This document shows positions 7,415 through 15,416 of a stretch of 31,822 nucleotides of DNA, piece by piece. Where the stretch lies: positions 1 through 31,822 of the forward strand of contig JACVIW010000001.1 of the NCBI GenBank assembly GCA_015711695.1, in the 5' to 3' direction. The DNA is from Candidatus Geohydrothermomicrobium daggyaiense (GTDB taxonomy: Bacteria; Actinomycetota; Geothermincolia; Fen-727; JACVIW01). How positions within the stretch are numbered: position 1 is the stretch's first letter; the number at the start of each line of letters is the position of its first letter. The position numbers and the translations under genes are program-made. The notes beneath the pieces are model-generated. The model saw nothing but the letters and a program-made list of their open reading frames with translations. It was not told the origin of the DNA and made no database searches.

Positions 7415-8731
7415 ATGAGGGGAAGCCAGGACTGCATAAATATAGGGCTTCTTGGATGCGGGACGATTGGCTCGGGCGTCTATCATCTTATTCAAAAGAA
7501 TTACTCCGAACTAACCGAGGCGGCGGGAAAGCCCCTGAAGGTGAAGAGAATTCTTGTTAAGGATCCTTATGAGCCTCGACCTTTCGAGGTGGACCGAGAA
7601 ATAATGGTGACCGACCCGGGGCAGGTAATCAGTGACGAAAGCATTGATATATTTGTGGAGGTAATGGGAGGGATTCAGCCAGCTCTCAGTCTCGCTCTGG
7701 ATATTATTTCGAGCGGCAGGCACCTTGTCACAGCCAATAAAGAGATTATTGCGAATCACGGAAGAGAGCTTATGGCTAAAGCTGCACAAACAGGATCACA
7801 TGTGCGTTTTGAGGCTGCAGTTGGCGGAGGGATACCACTAATACGTCCTTTAGAGGAATCTCTTGGTGGAGACAATATTCTAAAAGTAATGGGTATTGTC
7901 AATGGAACAACTAACTATATTCTCTCGAAAATGAGCAGTGAAGGGAGTGCTTACGATCAAGCACTCGCGGAGGCGCAGAGGCTTGGCTTCGCGGAGTCTG
8001 ATCCCACAGCTGACGTTGAGGGATTTGACGCTGCGAGCAAACTCGCGATACTGTGTTCGATACTTTTCAAGAGAGGGGGCACTCCGAGGGAAATATACCG
8101 CGAGGGAATCCTGTCGGTTCGGCCCGAAGATTTGGAAAATGCACGGGAACTTGGTTTTGTTGTTAAACTTCTTGCTATTGCTGTCCGCGAAAACGATCTG
8201 ATCTCCGCTCGCGTCCATCCAACCATGATTCCTGACTCACATCCACTCGCAAGCGTCAACGGGAACTTTAATGCGATATTTGTCGTGGGAGAATCTGTAG
8301 GGGAACTTATGTTTTACGGTCAGGGAGCGGGATCCCTTCCGACTGCCACGGCTGTTCTCGGGGATGTTGTTAACGTTGCCAGGAATCTCGGGAGACCTCC
8401 GATTTCGACCAGAACTTACTGGCTCAGAGACGCCAGCATAAAACCCATCGGGGATACGGTTACACGTTTCTATATGGTTTTGAGGGTCATTGATAAACCC
8501 GGCGTCCTTGCCAGGATAGCCGGCGTTTTCGGTGATAATAATGTAAGCCTTGAAAGTGTTGTCCAGAAGGGAATTGGTGACAGCGCACAGATTATCTTAA
8601 TTACCCATGAAGTTATTGAAAGTAACTTCATGAAAGCAAAGAATGGACTGGAAAAACTTGACGTGGTACTTGAAATACCAAGTGTTATAAGGGTCGAGTC
8701 AGGTTCAGAGAGTAAATCGCAGAATGCTTAG
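7415..8731 (+). CDS. hom: Homoserine dehydrogenase with C-terminal ACT domain
   Basis: Reduces aspartate semialdehyde to homoserine, the branch point to threonine and methionine. The N-terminal Rossmann fold has GLLGCGTIGSG at 11-21. The catalytic domain carries TANKE, NGTTNYIL and GFAESDPTADVEGFDAASKL (about 191-210), with the active-site acid and lysine. Residues about 355-430 form an ACT domain beginning VLRVIDKPGVLARIAGVF, the usual site of threonine feedback inhibition. The 438-residue length is typical of the monofunctional ACT-containing form. The ATG is preceded by AAGGGA. It is followed by thrC after 223 bases, so this is a threonine biosynthesis cluster. Confidence 0.96.
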   Translation: MRGSQDCINIGLLGCGTIGSGVYHLIQKNYSELTEAAGKPLKVKRILVKDPYEPRPFEVDREIMVTDPGQVISDESIDIFVEVMGGIQPALSLALDIISSGRHLVTANKEIIANHGRELMAKAAQTGSHVRFEAAVGGGIPLIRPLEESLGGDNILKVMGIVNGTTNYILSKMSSEGSAYDQALAEAQRLGFAESDPTADVEGFDAASKLAILCSILFKRGGTPREIYREGILSVRPEDLENARELGFVVKLLAIAVRENDLISARVHPTMIPDSHPLASVNGNFNAIFVVGESVGELMFYGQGAGSLPTATAVLGDVVNVARNLGRPPISTRTYWLRDASIKPIGDTVTRFYMVLRVIDKPGVLARIAGVFGDNNVSLESVVQKGIGDSAQIILITHEVIESNFMKAKNGLEKLDVVLEIPSVIRVESGSESKSQNA

Positions 8732-8954
8732 CGGTTCGAAGCGTCTTCGCTGACAGAGATTCATGACCGTTCTGTTAACCTTTTCAAAGAGTGAACGAAA
8801 AAATTGTATCCGTCTGAGCAAAGAGCGTCTATCTGGTTCGATCAAATCTGAATTTCTTCTCGTGATTCGACTCTCATTTCTGAGTCTCGAATGAGGAATC
8901 CGGAAAGTCCGTTTACATCCTGGTAATGGATTTTCAAAGCGCCAGGAGGGAGCT

Positions 8955-10046
8955 ATGAAATCGGGTGATTCTTTAGGTCAAAACAAAAATCTGTGGAAAG
9001 GAGTGATAAACGAGTACAGGGAATTTCTTCCTGTAACTGAAAGCACTCCGGTTGTCACTCTTCTTGAGGGAAATACCCCTCTGATCAGATCGAGAAGAAT
9101 TTCGGATGAATTAGGCGTAGAGGTCTATTTCAAATATGAGGGCTTAAACCCAACAGGATCATTCAAGGACCGCGGGATGACAGTAGCTATAAGTAAAGCG
9201 CTCGAAGAGGGCGCACGCGCTGTGATTTGTGCCTCAACCGGCAACACATCGGCATCAGCAGCAGCCTATGCGGCAGCTGCCGGGATCAGGTGCGCGGTTC
9301 TGATACCGCGCGGAGCGATTGCCCTTGGCAAACTTTCTCAGGCGCTTATACACGGGGCGCAGGTTCTGGCTGTTAATGGCAATTTCGATGAGGCATTGAG
9401 AGTGGTCAGAGAGATCGCTTCAAGAAGCGAGGTCGTTCTGGTTAACAGCGTCAATCCAATGAGAATAGAAGGCCAGAAGACTGGAGCGTTTGAGATTTGC
9501 GATGCTCTGGGCGGAGCGCCAGATATCCAGGTTATTCCTGTTGGCAATGCGGGTAATATAACCGCTTACTGGAAAGGATACCGTGACTACTATGCTGCGG
9601 GTAAGATTGATTCCCTACCGAAACTTTTCGGTTTCCAGGCTGAAGGTGCAGCACCGATAGTCCGAGGTTACCCCGTGAAGAATCCTGAGACGATCGCTAC
9701 CGCGATAAGAATCGGAAATCCCGCTTCCTGGCAAGGAGCAGTTCGCGCGGCGGAGGAATCAAAGGGGAAGATAGATATGGTTAGCGACAGCGAGATTCTA
9801 GAAGCTTACCATATGCTTGCCTCAAAGGAAGGCATATTTGTTGAGCCGGCTTCCGCTGCTTCTCTCGCAGGTTTGATTAAGATGAGGAAATCAGGCATGA
9901 TTCCTTCGGGCGTGAGGGTGGTAAGCATACTCACCGGTCATGGTTTGAAAGACCCTGATAGGGCTGTCGCGGAGTCTCCACAACCGCCTGTAGTCGAGCC
10001 AGATACGGATCGGATTTTAGAAATGATAATTTCTCAGAACAATTAA
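8955..10046 (+). CDS. thrC: Threonine synthase
   Basis: PLP enzyme that converts O-phosphohomoserine to threonine. The cofactor lysine is K71 in NPTGSFKDRGM, the phosphate-binding glycine stretch appears as PVGNAGNITAYW, and the substrate-side motif CASTGNTSASAAAYAA is intact. At 363 residues it is the short class of threonine synthase, common in Gram-positive bacteria and archaea, without the long N-terminal domain of the enterobacterial form. AGGAGGGAG lies just upstream of the ATG. The expected kinase partner thrB is absent on both sides; the next gene, 107 bases on, is ApgM-like, which matters for how the pathway is completed. Confidence 0.96.
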   Translation: MKSGDSLGQNKNLWKGVINEYREFLPVTESTPVVTLLEGNTPLIRSRRISDELGVEVYFKYEGLNPTGSFKDRGMTVAISKALEEGARAVICASTGNTSASAAAYAAAAGIRCAVLIPRGAIALGKLSQALIHGAQVLAVNGNFDEALRVVREIASRSEVVLVNSVNPMRIEGQKTGAFEICDALGGAPDIQVIPVGNAGNITAYWKGYRDYYAAGKIDSLPKLFGFQAEGAAPIVRGYPVKNPETIATAIRIGNPASWQGAVRAAEESKGKIDMVSDSEILEAYHMLASKEGIFVEPASAASLAGLIKMRKSGMIPSGVRVVSILTGHGLKDPDRAVAESPQPPVVEPDTDRILEMIISQNN

Positions 10047-10153
10047 TCACATTAGCGTAAGGTTGAGTGTTTTATCAGACGTATCAAGATCAAAAAAGAT
10101 CAGTATCATAATCAGCCAGGCACTTCTCACGTGTCTTTAGCGGAGGTGGACAG

Positions 10154-11371
10154 TTGATAGTTGCCGTTCTTGTTCCCGACGGCGCTGCAGACCTTCCCAT
10201 TGAGGAGCTCGGCGGAAAAACGCCATTGGAAGCCGCGCAAACCCCATACATGGATGAAGTCGTCAGGCAGGGAATAACCGGAACACTTAAAACTATTCCT
10301 GATGGAATGTCGCCTGGGAGCGATGTCGCCAATATGTCTCTTTTGGGGTACGACCCGAAAAGATTTCTAACCGGACGTGGGGCGATAGAGGCTGCGAATC
10401 TCGGAATAGATATACCGGATGGCTGGACCGCGTTCAGATGTAATCTTGTCACGGTTGAGAACGATATAATGGTTGATTACAGCGCCGGGCATATCGGCCA
10501 GGATGATGCTTTGCTTTTCATAGACTTTTTAAATCAAAGAATTGCAGATGACAGGATGAGATTCTATGCGGGGACTTCCTACAGGAATATTCTTCTTATC
10601 AAAGGGTCATATGAGGCTGTTAAGTGTACTCCTCCTCACGACATCACAGGTATGCCCATAGATGAGTACCTGCCTTCGGGTGATGGTTCTGATGTTCTCA
10701 TTTCAATTATGGAGCACTCGCGCGAAATTCTTACGGAATGCAATATCAACGCGAGAAGGAAGGAGAACGGTCTTCCCCCGGTAAACATGGTATGGTTATG
10801 GGGACAGGGCAAAAAGATGGTGCTTGAGAGTTTTGAAAAAAGGTTCGGACTTACCGGGGGAATCATAAGCGCGGTGGACCTTGTCTGTGGAATCGGAAAA
10901 CTTATCGGTCTTAAGAGGGTGCATGTTCCGGGAATGACGGGGTACCTTGACACAAATTACGCCGGGAAAGGCGAAGCCGCGATTGAAGTGTTAAAAGAGC
11001 AAAATTTCGTTTATGTTCATGTCGAAGCCCCTGATGAAGCATCTCATATGGGCAGCGTAGAAGAAAAGATAAAGGCAATCGAAAGATTTGATAAACTGGT
11101 TGTTGGCAGGGTTCTTAATTTTATTGCTGACACTGCGGAAAAGTCGAGATTATTGGTTTGCCCGGATCATCCAACCTTTATCCTTACGCGAACACATGAC
11201 AGTTCCCCGGTCCCGTTCGCTTTATGCGGTTCAGGTATTCCAGAAGGGGGGTTTAACACTTTCTCTGAGAGATCAGCACAACTTTCTGGGCTGCATATCG
11301 AGGAAGGACATGAGTTGCTTCCGCTTGTGGTGGCGACAAAAGTTTTGGAAAAAGGTTTTTTTTCACGATAG
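10154..11371 (+). CDS. apgM: ApgM-family phosphoglycerate mutase or proposed homoserine kinase
   Basis: A 405-residue member of the alkaline-phosphatase-superfamily, cofactor-independent, archaeal-type phosphoglycerate mutases (COG3635). It has PDGAAD at 8-13 with a metal-binding aspartate, PGSDVANMSLLGYDP (54-68) with the catalytic serine, CTPPHDITGMP, and the second metal block VEAPDEASHMG followed by CPDHPTF. Two functions fit. As ApgM it would make 2-phosphoglycerate for the kinase encoded three genes downstream. As the proposed ApgM-like homoserine kinase it would fill the missing step between hom and thrC. Motifs alone do not let me decide. The start is TTG, with GGAGGTG at 10142-10148 five bases upstream. 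Confidence 0.85.
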   Translation: MIVAVLVPDGAADLPIEELGGKTPLEAAQTPYMDEVVRQGITGTLKTIPDGMSPGSDVANMSLLGYDPKRFLTGRGAIEAANLGIDIPDGWTAFRCNLVTVENDIMVDYSAGHIGQDDALLFIDFLNQRIADDRMRFYAGTSYRNILLIKGSYEAVKCTPPHDITGMPIDEYLPSGDGSDVLISIMEHSREILTECNINARRKENGLPPVNMVWLWGQGKKMVLESFEKRFGLTGGIISAVDLVCGIGKLIGLKRVHVPGMTGYLDTNYAGKGEAAIEVLKEQNFVYVHVEAPDEASHMGSVEEKIKAIERFDKLVVGRVLNFIADTAEKSRLLVCPDHPTFILTRTHDSSPVPFALCGSGIPEGGFNTFSERSAQLSGLHIEEGHELLPLVVATKVLEKGFFSR

Positions 11372-11460
11372 TTTTATACGTTTCGTTGAGGAGATTGAAG
11401 ATTTTTTAAATGGAGCATGCAAGCGGTAAAATCCAAGCATTTGAGAGAGGAAAAGCGAAG

Positions 11461-12276
11461 ATGTGCGAAGCAGAAAAGATGCCGGGAAAAACAGCAATAA
11501 AACTTGCCCATATATCGGACATTCATATCGGCTCGAACCATTTCGTTTCCAATCTGTTAAACCGAGCCATAGTTGAGATAAACGAGATAAAGCCGGATAT
11601 CGTCCTTGTGTCGGGGGATATTACTAATGACGGTTTCAGGCAGCAGTATTCCGCTGCCCAGGCTTTCTTAAGAAACCTTGAGTGCGAAAGGATTTCAGTT
11701 ATACCCGGGAATCACGATTCACGAAACGTGGGATATGTTCACTTCGAGGATATGTTTGGAGATAGGAACAATGTTGTTTATCTGCCTGGAGTGACTCTCG
11801 TCGCCTTGGATTCTTCTCAGCCAGACCTTGACCAGGGAAGACTCGGGAGACAAAACTATAAGTGGATGGTTGAGAAATTAAACAAGCCTCAAGATTTCAA
11901 AATCGTTGCCCTTCACCACCACCTGTTGCCTGTTCCTGGAACCGGAAGGGAGAGGAATATAATTGAAGACGCTGGTGATTTCCTGAAACTTTGCGTTGAT
12001 GTTGGTGTGGATCTTGTGCTTGCCGGTCACAAACACGTTCCCCACGCATGGCACTTTGAGGATTTCTATGTTGTGAACGTTGGAACGGTTTCTTCCCTCC
12101 GCCTCAGAGGCTATGCGAGGCCTTGCTACAACATAGTAGAAATCGTGGACCGAGAATGTCGTGTTACAAGGAAGCACCCATTTGGCGAAAGCATGGAGAT
12201 TGTAAGGTTTCCCGTTAAACCCAAAAGTAAAAACATAAATGTTGACGCCTCCGCCGAAGAGGGGCTTTTTCCGTAA
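11461..12276 (+). CDS. Calcineurin-like metallophosphoesterase in the cDPG cluster
   Basis: A cytoplasmic metallophosphoesterase of about 271 residues, CpdA/3',5'-cyclic phosphodiesterase-like. All five metal and catalytic blocks are present: SDIH (19-22), GDITNDG (from 52), GNHDSR (83-88), ALHHH (150-154) and GHKH (189-192). The ATG at 11461 is chosen over the in-frame ATG at 11410 because GAGAGG at 11445-11450 precedes it and the upstream one has no ribosome binding site. It sits between the ApgM gene and cDPG synthetase, 33 bases before the latter. A cyclic phosphodiester bond is what this fold often hydrolyses, so opening of the cDPG ring is an attractive, untested role. Confidence 0.85.
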   Translation: MCEAEKMPGKTAIKLAHISDIHIGSNHFVSNLLNRAIVEINEIKPDIVLVSGDITNDGFRQQYSAAQAFLRNLECERISVIPGNHDSRNVGYVHFEDMFGDRNNVVYLPGVTLVALDSSQPDLDQGRLGRQNYKWMVEKLNKPQDFKIVALHHHLLPVPGTGRERNIIEDAGDFLKLCVDVGVDLVLAGHKHVPHAWHFEDFYVVNVGTVSSLRLRGYARPCYNIVEIVDRECRVTRKHPFGESMEIVRFPVKPKSKNINVDASAEEGLFP

Positions 12277-12309
12277 TCTGTTGTTTGACCCTTCTGCACG
12301 GGGATATCC

Positions 12310-13671
12310 ATGGGTGATAAGAAAAAACCTGTTATTGTGCTCGTTGATGGAGAACATTACTCGGACGTGATTCTCGACACCTTTTCTTTTCTCGAGAGTG
12401 AACAGAGTTTTCTGATTTCAGCGATTGTTTTTCTTGGTGGAGCTGAGAAACTTGAGGATCTTAAGACAATAAACTATAAGAACATTCCTATCTATACGGG
12501 CAAAACGCCTTTCGAGGCTGTTTCTGTCGCTATTTCAAATCATGATATCGAGATGGTAATCGACCTTTCAGATGAACCTGTCCTCAGTTACCCTGAACGC
12601 TTTAGGATAGCCAGCATCGTTCTCGCTTCGGGCGTGTCCTATGCTGGTGCCGATTTCAAATTCGATGCTCCTGATTTTCCATTCCTTTTTGATAAGCCTG
12701 GTATAGGAATATGGGGTTCCGGTAAACGGGTTGGAAAGACTGCAATATCGGCATACGTATTGAGGTTTCTCATTCAAAAAGGCTTCAATCCATGCGTGCT
12801 TACCATGGGAAGAGGAGGACCCGCGGCCCCCGAGTTAATTGATAAACCTTACCAGATAGACGACGATTTCCTTATCCGGACTGCCAGAAAAGGAATACAC
12901 GCAGCAAGCGATCACTTCGAAAATGCTATGATGGGAAGGGCACGCGCGATTGGGTGCAGAAGATGCGGTGGGGGGATGGTTGGAATGCCCTATTTCTCAA
13001 ACGTTCAGGAAGGGGCGCGATTGGTCTCGCGGATTGAATGCGATGTGGTACTTTGTGAGGGAAGCGGCGCGACGATACCGCCTGTGGGCGTTGACGCGGC
13101 GCTTCTTGTTGTTTCTGCGATTCAACCGATTGAAAACGTTCTTGGATACCTTGGTCCTTGCAAGCTGTTGCTTTCAGACCTGGTTCTGGTTACAATGTGT
13201 GAGGATTTTCTTGTACCCGGCAGGAAAATTCAAAGATTGGTTGACGGGATCAAGTCCATAAATCCCGAGGCAAGAGTTCTAAAGACTGTTTTCAGACCTC
13301 GACCTCTCGGAGATATCAGGGGCAGGAAGGTATTCCTAACAAGTACGGCGCCCGATCGGGCAGTACAAATCCAGGTCAAGCATCTCGAAAAAAAGTATAA
13401 AGCCGACGTTGTAGGTTCAAGCGCAAATCTCGCTAACAGGAAAAAACTGAGGGATGAATTAAAAGACCTGCGGGGCGCGGAAGTTCTTGTGACCGAATTG
13501 AAGGCGGCTGGCGTCGATACGGTCTCGTGTATGGCAAAAGAGATGGGGATTGATCTGGTGTATATGGACAACATCCCGGTGTCTATCGAGGGGAACCTCG
13601 ACGAGGAAATTGGAAAACTCCTGTCGGTTGCCAGGGAGCGCTGCCAGAAGAGGCTGGATGGGATGAGTTAA
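12310..13671 (+). CDS. cpgS: Cyclic 2,3-diphosphoglycerate synthetase
   Basis: Closes 2,3-diphosphoglycerate to cyclic 2,3-diphosphoglycerate with ATP; the enzyme was characterised in Methanothermus fervidus. The 453-residue protein matches the COG2403 layout: an N-terminal Rossmann-like part (1-125), then a P-loop-like GSGKRVGKT at 136-144, MGRGGP, the cysteine-containing glycine stretch CRRCGGGMVGMP, and CEGSGATIPPVGVDAAL. The C-terminal half has the KTVFRPRPLGDIRG block. Length agrees with the archaeal enzyme. The next gene is the 2-phosphoglycerate kinase that makes its substrate, which strongly supports the call over a generic GTPase label. The protein has no signal peptide. Confidence 0.88.
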   Translation: MGDKKKPVIVLVDGEHYSDVILDTFSFLESEQSFLISAIVFLGGAEKLEDLKTINYKNIPIYTGKTPFEAVSVAISNHDIEMVIDLSDEPVLSYPERFRIASIVLASGVSYAGADFKFDAPDFPFLFDKPGIGIWGSGKRVGKTAISAYVLRFLIQKGFNPCVLTMGRGGPAAPELIDKPYQIDDDFLIRTARKGIHAASDHFENAMMGRARAIGCRRCGGGMVGMPYFSNVQEGARLVSRIECDVVLCEGSGATIPPVGVDAALLVVSAIQPIENVLGYLGPCKLLLSDLVLVTMCEDFLVPGRKIQRLVDGIKSINPEARVLKTVFRPRPLGDIRGRKVFLTSTAPDRAVQIQVKHLEKKYKADVVGSSANLANRKKLRDELKDLRGAEVLVTELKAAGVDTVSCMAKEMGIDLVYMDNIPVSIEGNLDEEIGKLLSVARERCQKRLDGMS

Positions 13672-13711
13672 ATAGTGCGGGTGTGCTGCCCCAAAAATGG
13701 AGGTCGCCTGT

Positions 13712-14662
13712 ATGGCTGAGAGGCTTCAAAAAATAATAATCACTGATGAGGAGCATCATCTACCTTATTCAAAGGGATTGATGGCTACCACTTTGATGGC
13801 TACCGGTCTTCCACCGGACAGGGCTTATCATATCGCCTCTGTGATTCATGAGACTCTTCGTGACGAGGGAAATCCAGAGGTCACGATGGAGCACGTCAGG
13901 AAAACCGCGGAGCTGATTCTTGAAAGGGAAGCTGGTGCGCGCTATGTTGAGATTTACAGAAAATGGCAGTCGCTTGCCACACTCAACCGCCCAATAATTC
14001 TCCTTATAGGTGGTGCTACGGGGGTTGGAAAATCGACGGTATCTACAATGCTTGCGAACAGACTCGGTATTATCAGACAGGTTTCTACTGATGTTATCAG
14101 GGAAGTAATGCGGGCTCTTTTTTCTCCCGATTTGATGCCTGCTCTTTACAGCTCCTCTTTTAACGCTCACGAATCAATGAGAATCCCACTTCCTCAAACA
14201 ACTGACAAGGTAATACTCGGTTTTCTGGAGCAGGCGGCGATGGTCTGGGTAGGGATAAGGGCAATTATCGAACGTGCTGCTCTGGAGAGGACAAACTTTA
14301 TCGTCGAAGGAGCCCACATAGTCCCTGGAATTATCGAGCCTTCCGCTTTCCAGGACGCTTACGTTCTGCAGATGGTTTTGGCTGTTGATGATGAAGCCCA
14401 GCACAGGAGTCATTTTGAGATCCGTGAGGTTGAGACTGAAGGCGCGAGACCTTACTACAGATACATAAAAAATCTTTCTTCCATTAGGAAGATTCAGGAG
14501 TATGTTCTTGAGCTTGCCCAAAGAGAGAATGTGCCCGTTTTTCACTGTTACAATCTTGATAACACCGTCAGCGAAATTGTGGAGTTTGTTATAAACAGTA
14601 TTTTTGGAGAGGGCACCGCAGATCAGGGCGAAGTCATTGGTTCTCAGGGTTTGAAGGCCTGA
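13712..14662 (+). CDS. pgk2: 2-phosphoglycerate kinase
   Basis: Phosphorylates 2-phosphoglycerate to 2,3-diphosphoglycerate, the committed step towards cDPG. The N-terminal ~85 residues are an ATP-cone-like regulatory domain (YSKGLMATTLMATGL, then RKTAELIL). A P-loop kinase domain follows, with GATGVGKS at 101-108 and STDVIREVMR just after it. The 316-residue size and this two-domain order are those of the archaeal enzyme (COG2074). I start it at ATG 13712, seven bases after GGAGGT (13699-13704); the ATG at 13697 overlaps that site. It lies 40 bases after the synthetase, so the two are almost certainly co-expressed. Confidence 0.88.
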   Translation: MAERLQKIIITDEEHHLPYSKGLMATTLMATGLPPDRAYHIASVIHETLRDEGNPEVTMEHVRKTAELILEREAGARYVEIYRKWQSLATLNRPIILLIGGATGVGKSTVSTMLANRLGIIRQVSTDVIREVMRALFSPDLMPALYSSSFNAHESMRIPLPQTTDKVILGFLEQAAMVWVGIRAIIERAALERTNFIVEGAHIVPGIIEPSAFQDAYVLQMVLAVDDEAQHRSHFEIREVETEGARPYYRYIKNLSSIRKIQEYVLELAQRENVPVFHCYNLDNTVSEIVEFVINSIFGEGTADQGEVIGSQGLKA

Positions 14663-14736
14663 GAGTTTTTAAATAATAGCGCTCTGGCAATTCTTCGAGC
14701 AATTCAACCGGTTTAACCCGTAAAAGGAGGTATGAA

Positions 14737-15384
14737 TTGAAGTTGTTCATTGATACTGCCAACGTTGAGCACATAAAAGAAATACACAGCTGGGGGGTCT
14801 TGGAAGGGGTAACGACAAACCCGACTCTTGCAGCAAAGGAAAACAGGAGTTACGTCGATTGTATCAAGGAAATCACTTCTTTTGTGAGGGGACCCGTAAG
14901 CGCAGAAGTCGTGTCTGAGGATGTGCAGGGAATGGTAGAAGAAGCCAGAAAGCTTGCTGCTATCGCTCCTAATATTAATGTTAAAATACCCATTTGCGTT
15001 GAGGGTCTTAAGGCAATAAAAGCGCTTTCCGATGAAAATATTAAGACGAACTGTACCCTCGTTTTCTCGGCAAATCAGGCTTTGCTCGCGGCTTCAGCCG
15101 GGGCGACATATGTTAGTCCTTTTCTCGGCAGGATTGACGACATGGGAAATGACGGTCTCCGGGTTCTTGAAGAGATCGTAGAGATATTTGAATATTACGG
15201 GATTGACACACAAATAATCGCAGCATCTTTGAGGCATCCGCAGCATGTTGTTGGGGCTGCACTTATTGGCGCGCATATTGCGACTATTCCCTATGATGTG
15301 TTCAAAGCGATGGTGAGGCATCCCTTGACCGATATCGGAATAGAACGTTTCAAAGCGGATTGGGAGAAGATAAAGAACCTTTAG
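14737..15384 (+). CDS. tal: Transaldolase, fructose-6-phosphate aldolase type
   Basis: Short single-barrel transaldolase of 215 residues (TalC/FSA/MipB family). It shows MKLFIDTANV at the start, GVTTNPTLAAK, the Schiff-base lysine K83 in NVKIP, NCTLVFSANQALLAA and SPFLGRIDD. Enzymes of this size transfer dihydroxyacetone units between sugar phosphates in the non-oxidative pentose phosphate pathway; a minority are fructose-6-phosphate aldolases, and the distinction needs assay. The start is TTG with AAAGGAGG at 14723-14730 six bases upstream; an ATG at 14732 reads into a stop after one codon. It lies 74 bases after the kinase and 32 before rho, and partners with transketolase and RpiB elsewhere in the window. 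Confidence 0.93.
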   Translation: MKLFIDTANVEHIKEIHSWGVLEGVTTNPTLAAKENRSYVDCIKEITSFVRGPVSAEVVSEDVQGMVEEARKLAAIAPNINVKIPICVEGLKAIKALSDENIKTNCTLVFSANQALLAASAGATYVSPFLGRIDDMGNDGLRVLEEIVEIFEYYGIDTQIIAASLRHPQHVVGAALIGAHIATIPYDVFKAMVRHPLTDIGIERFKADWEKIKNL

Positions 15385-15416
15385 ATTAGATAAATATTAA
15401 GGAGGTTATACCTGCA

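Noticed and set aside
8866..8893. Imperfect hairpin between hom and thrC
   Set aside because: The stem has a two-base bulge and there is no T-run, leader peptide or anti-terminator alternative, so neither a terminator nor an attenuator can be supported.
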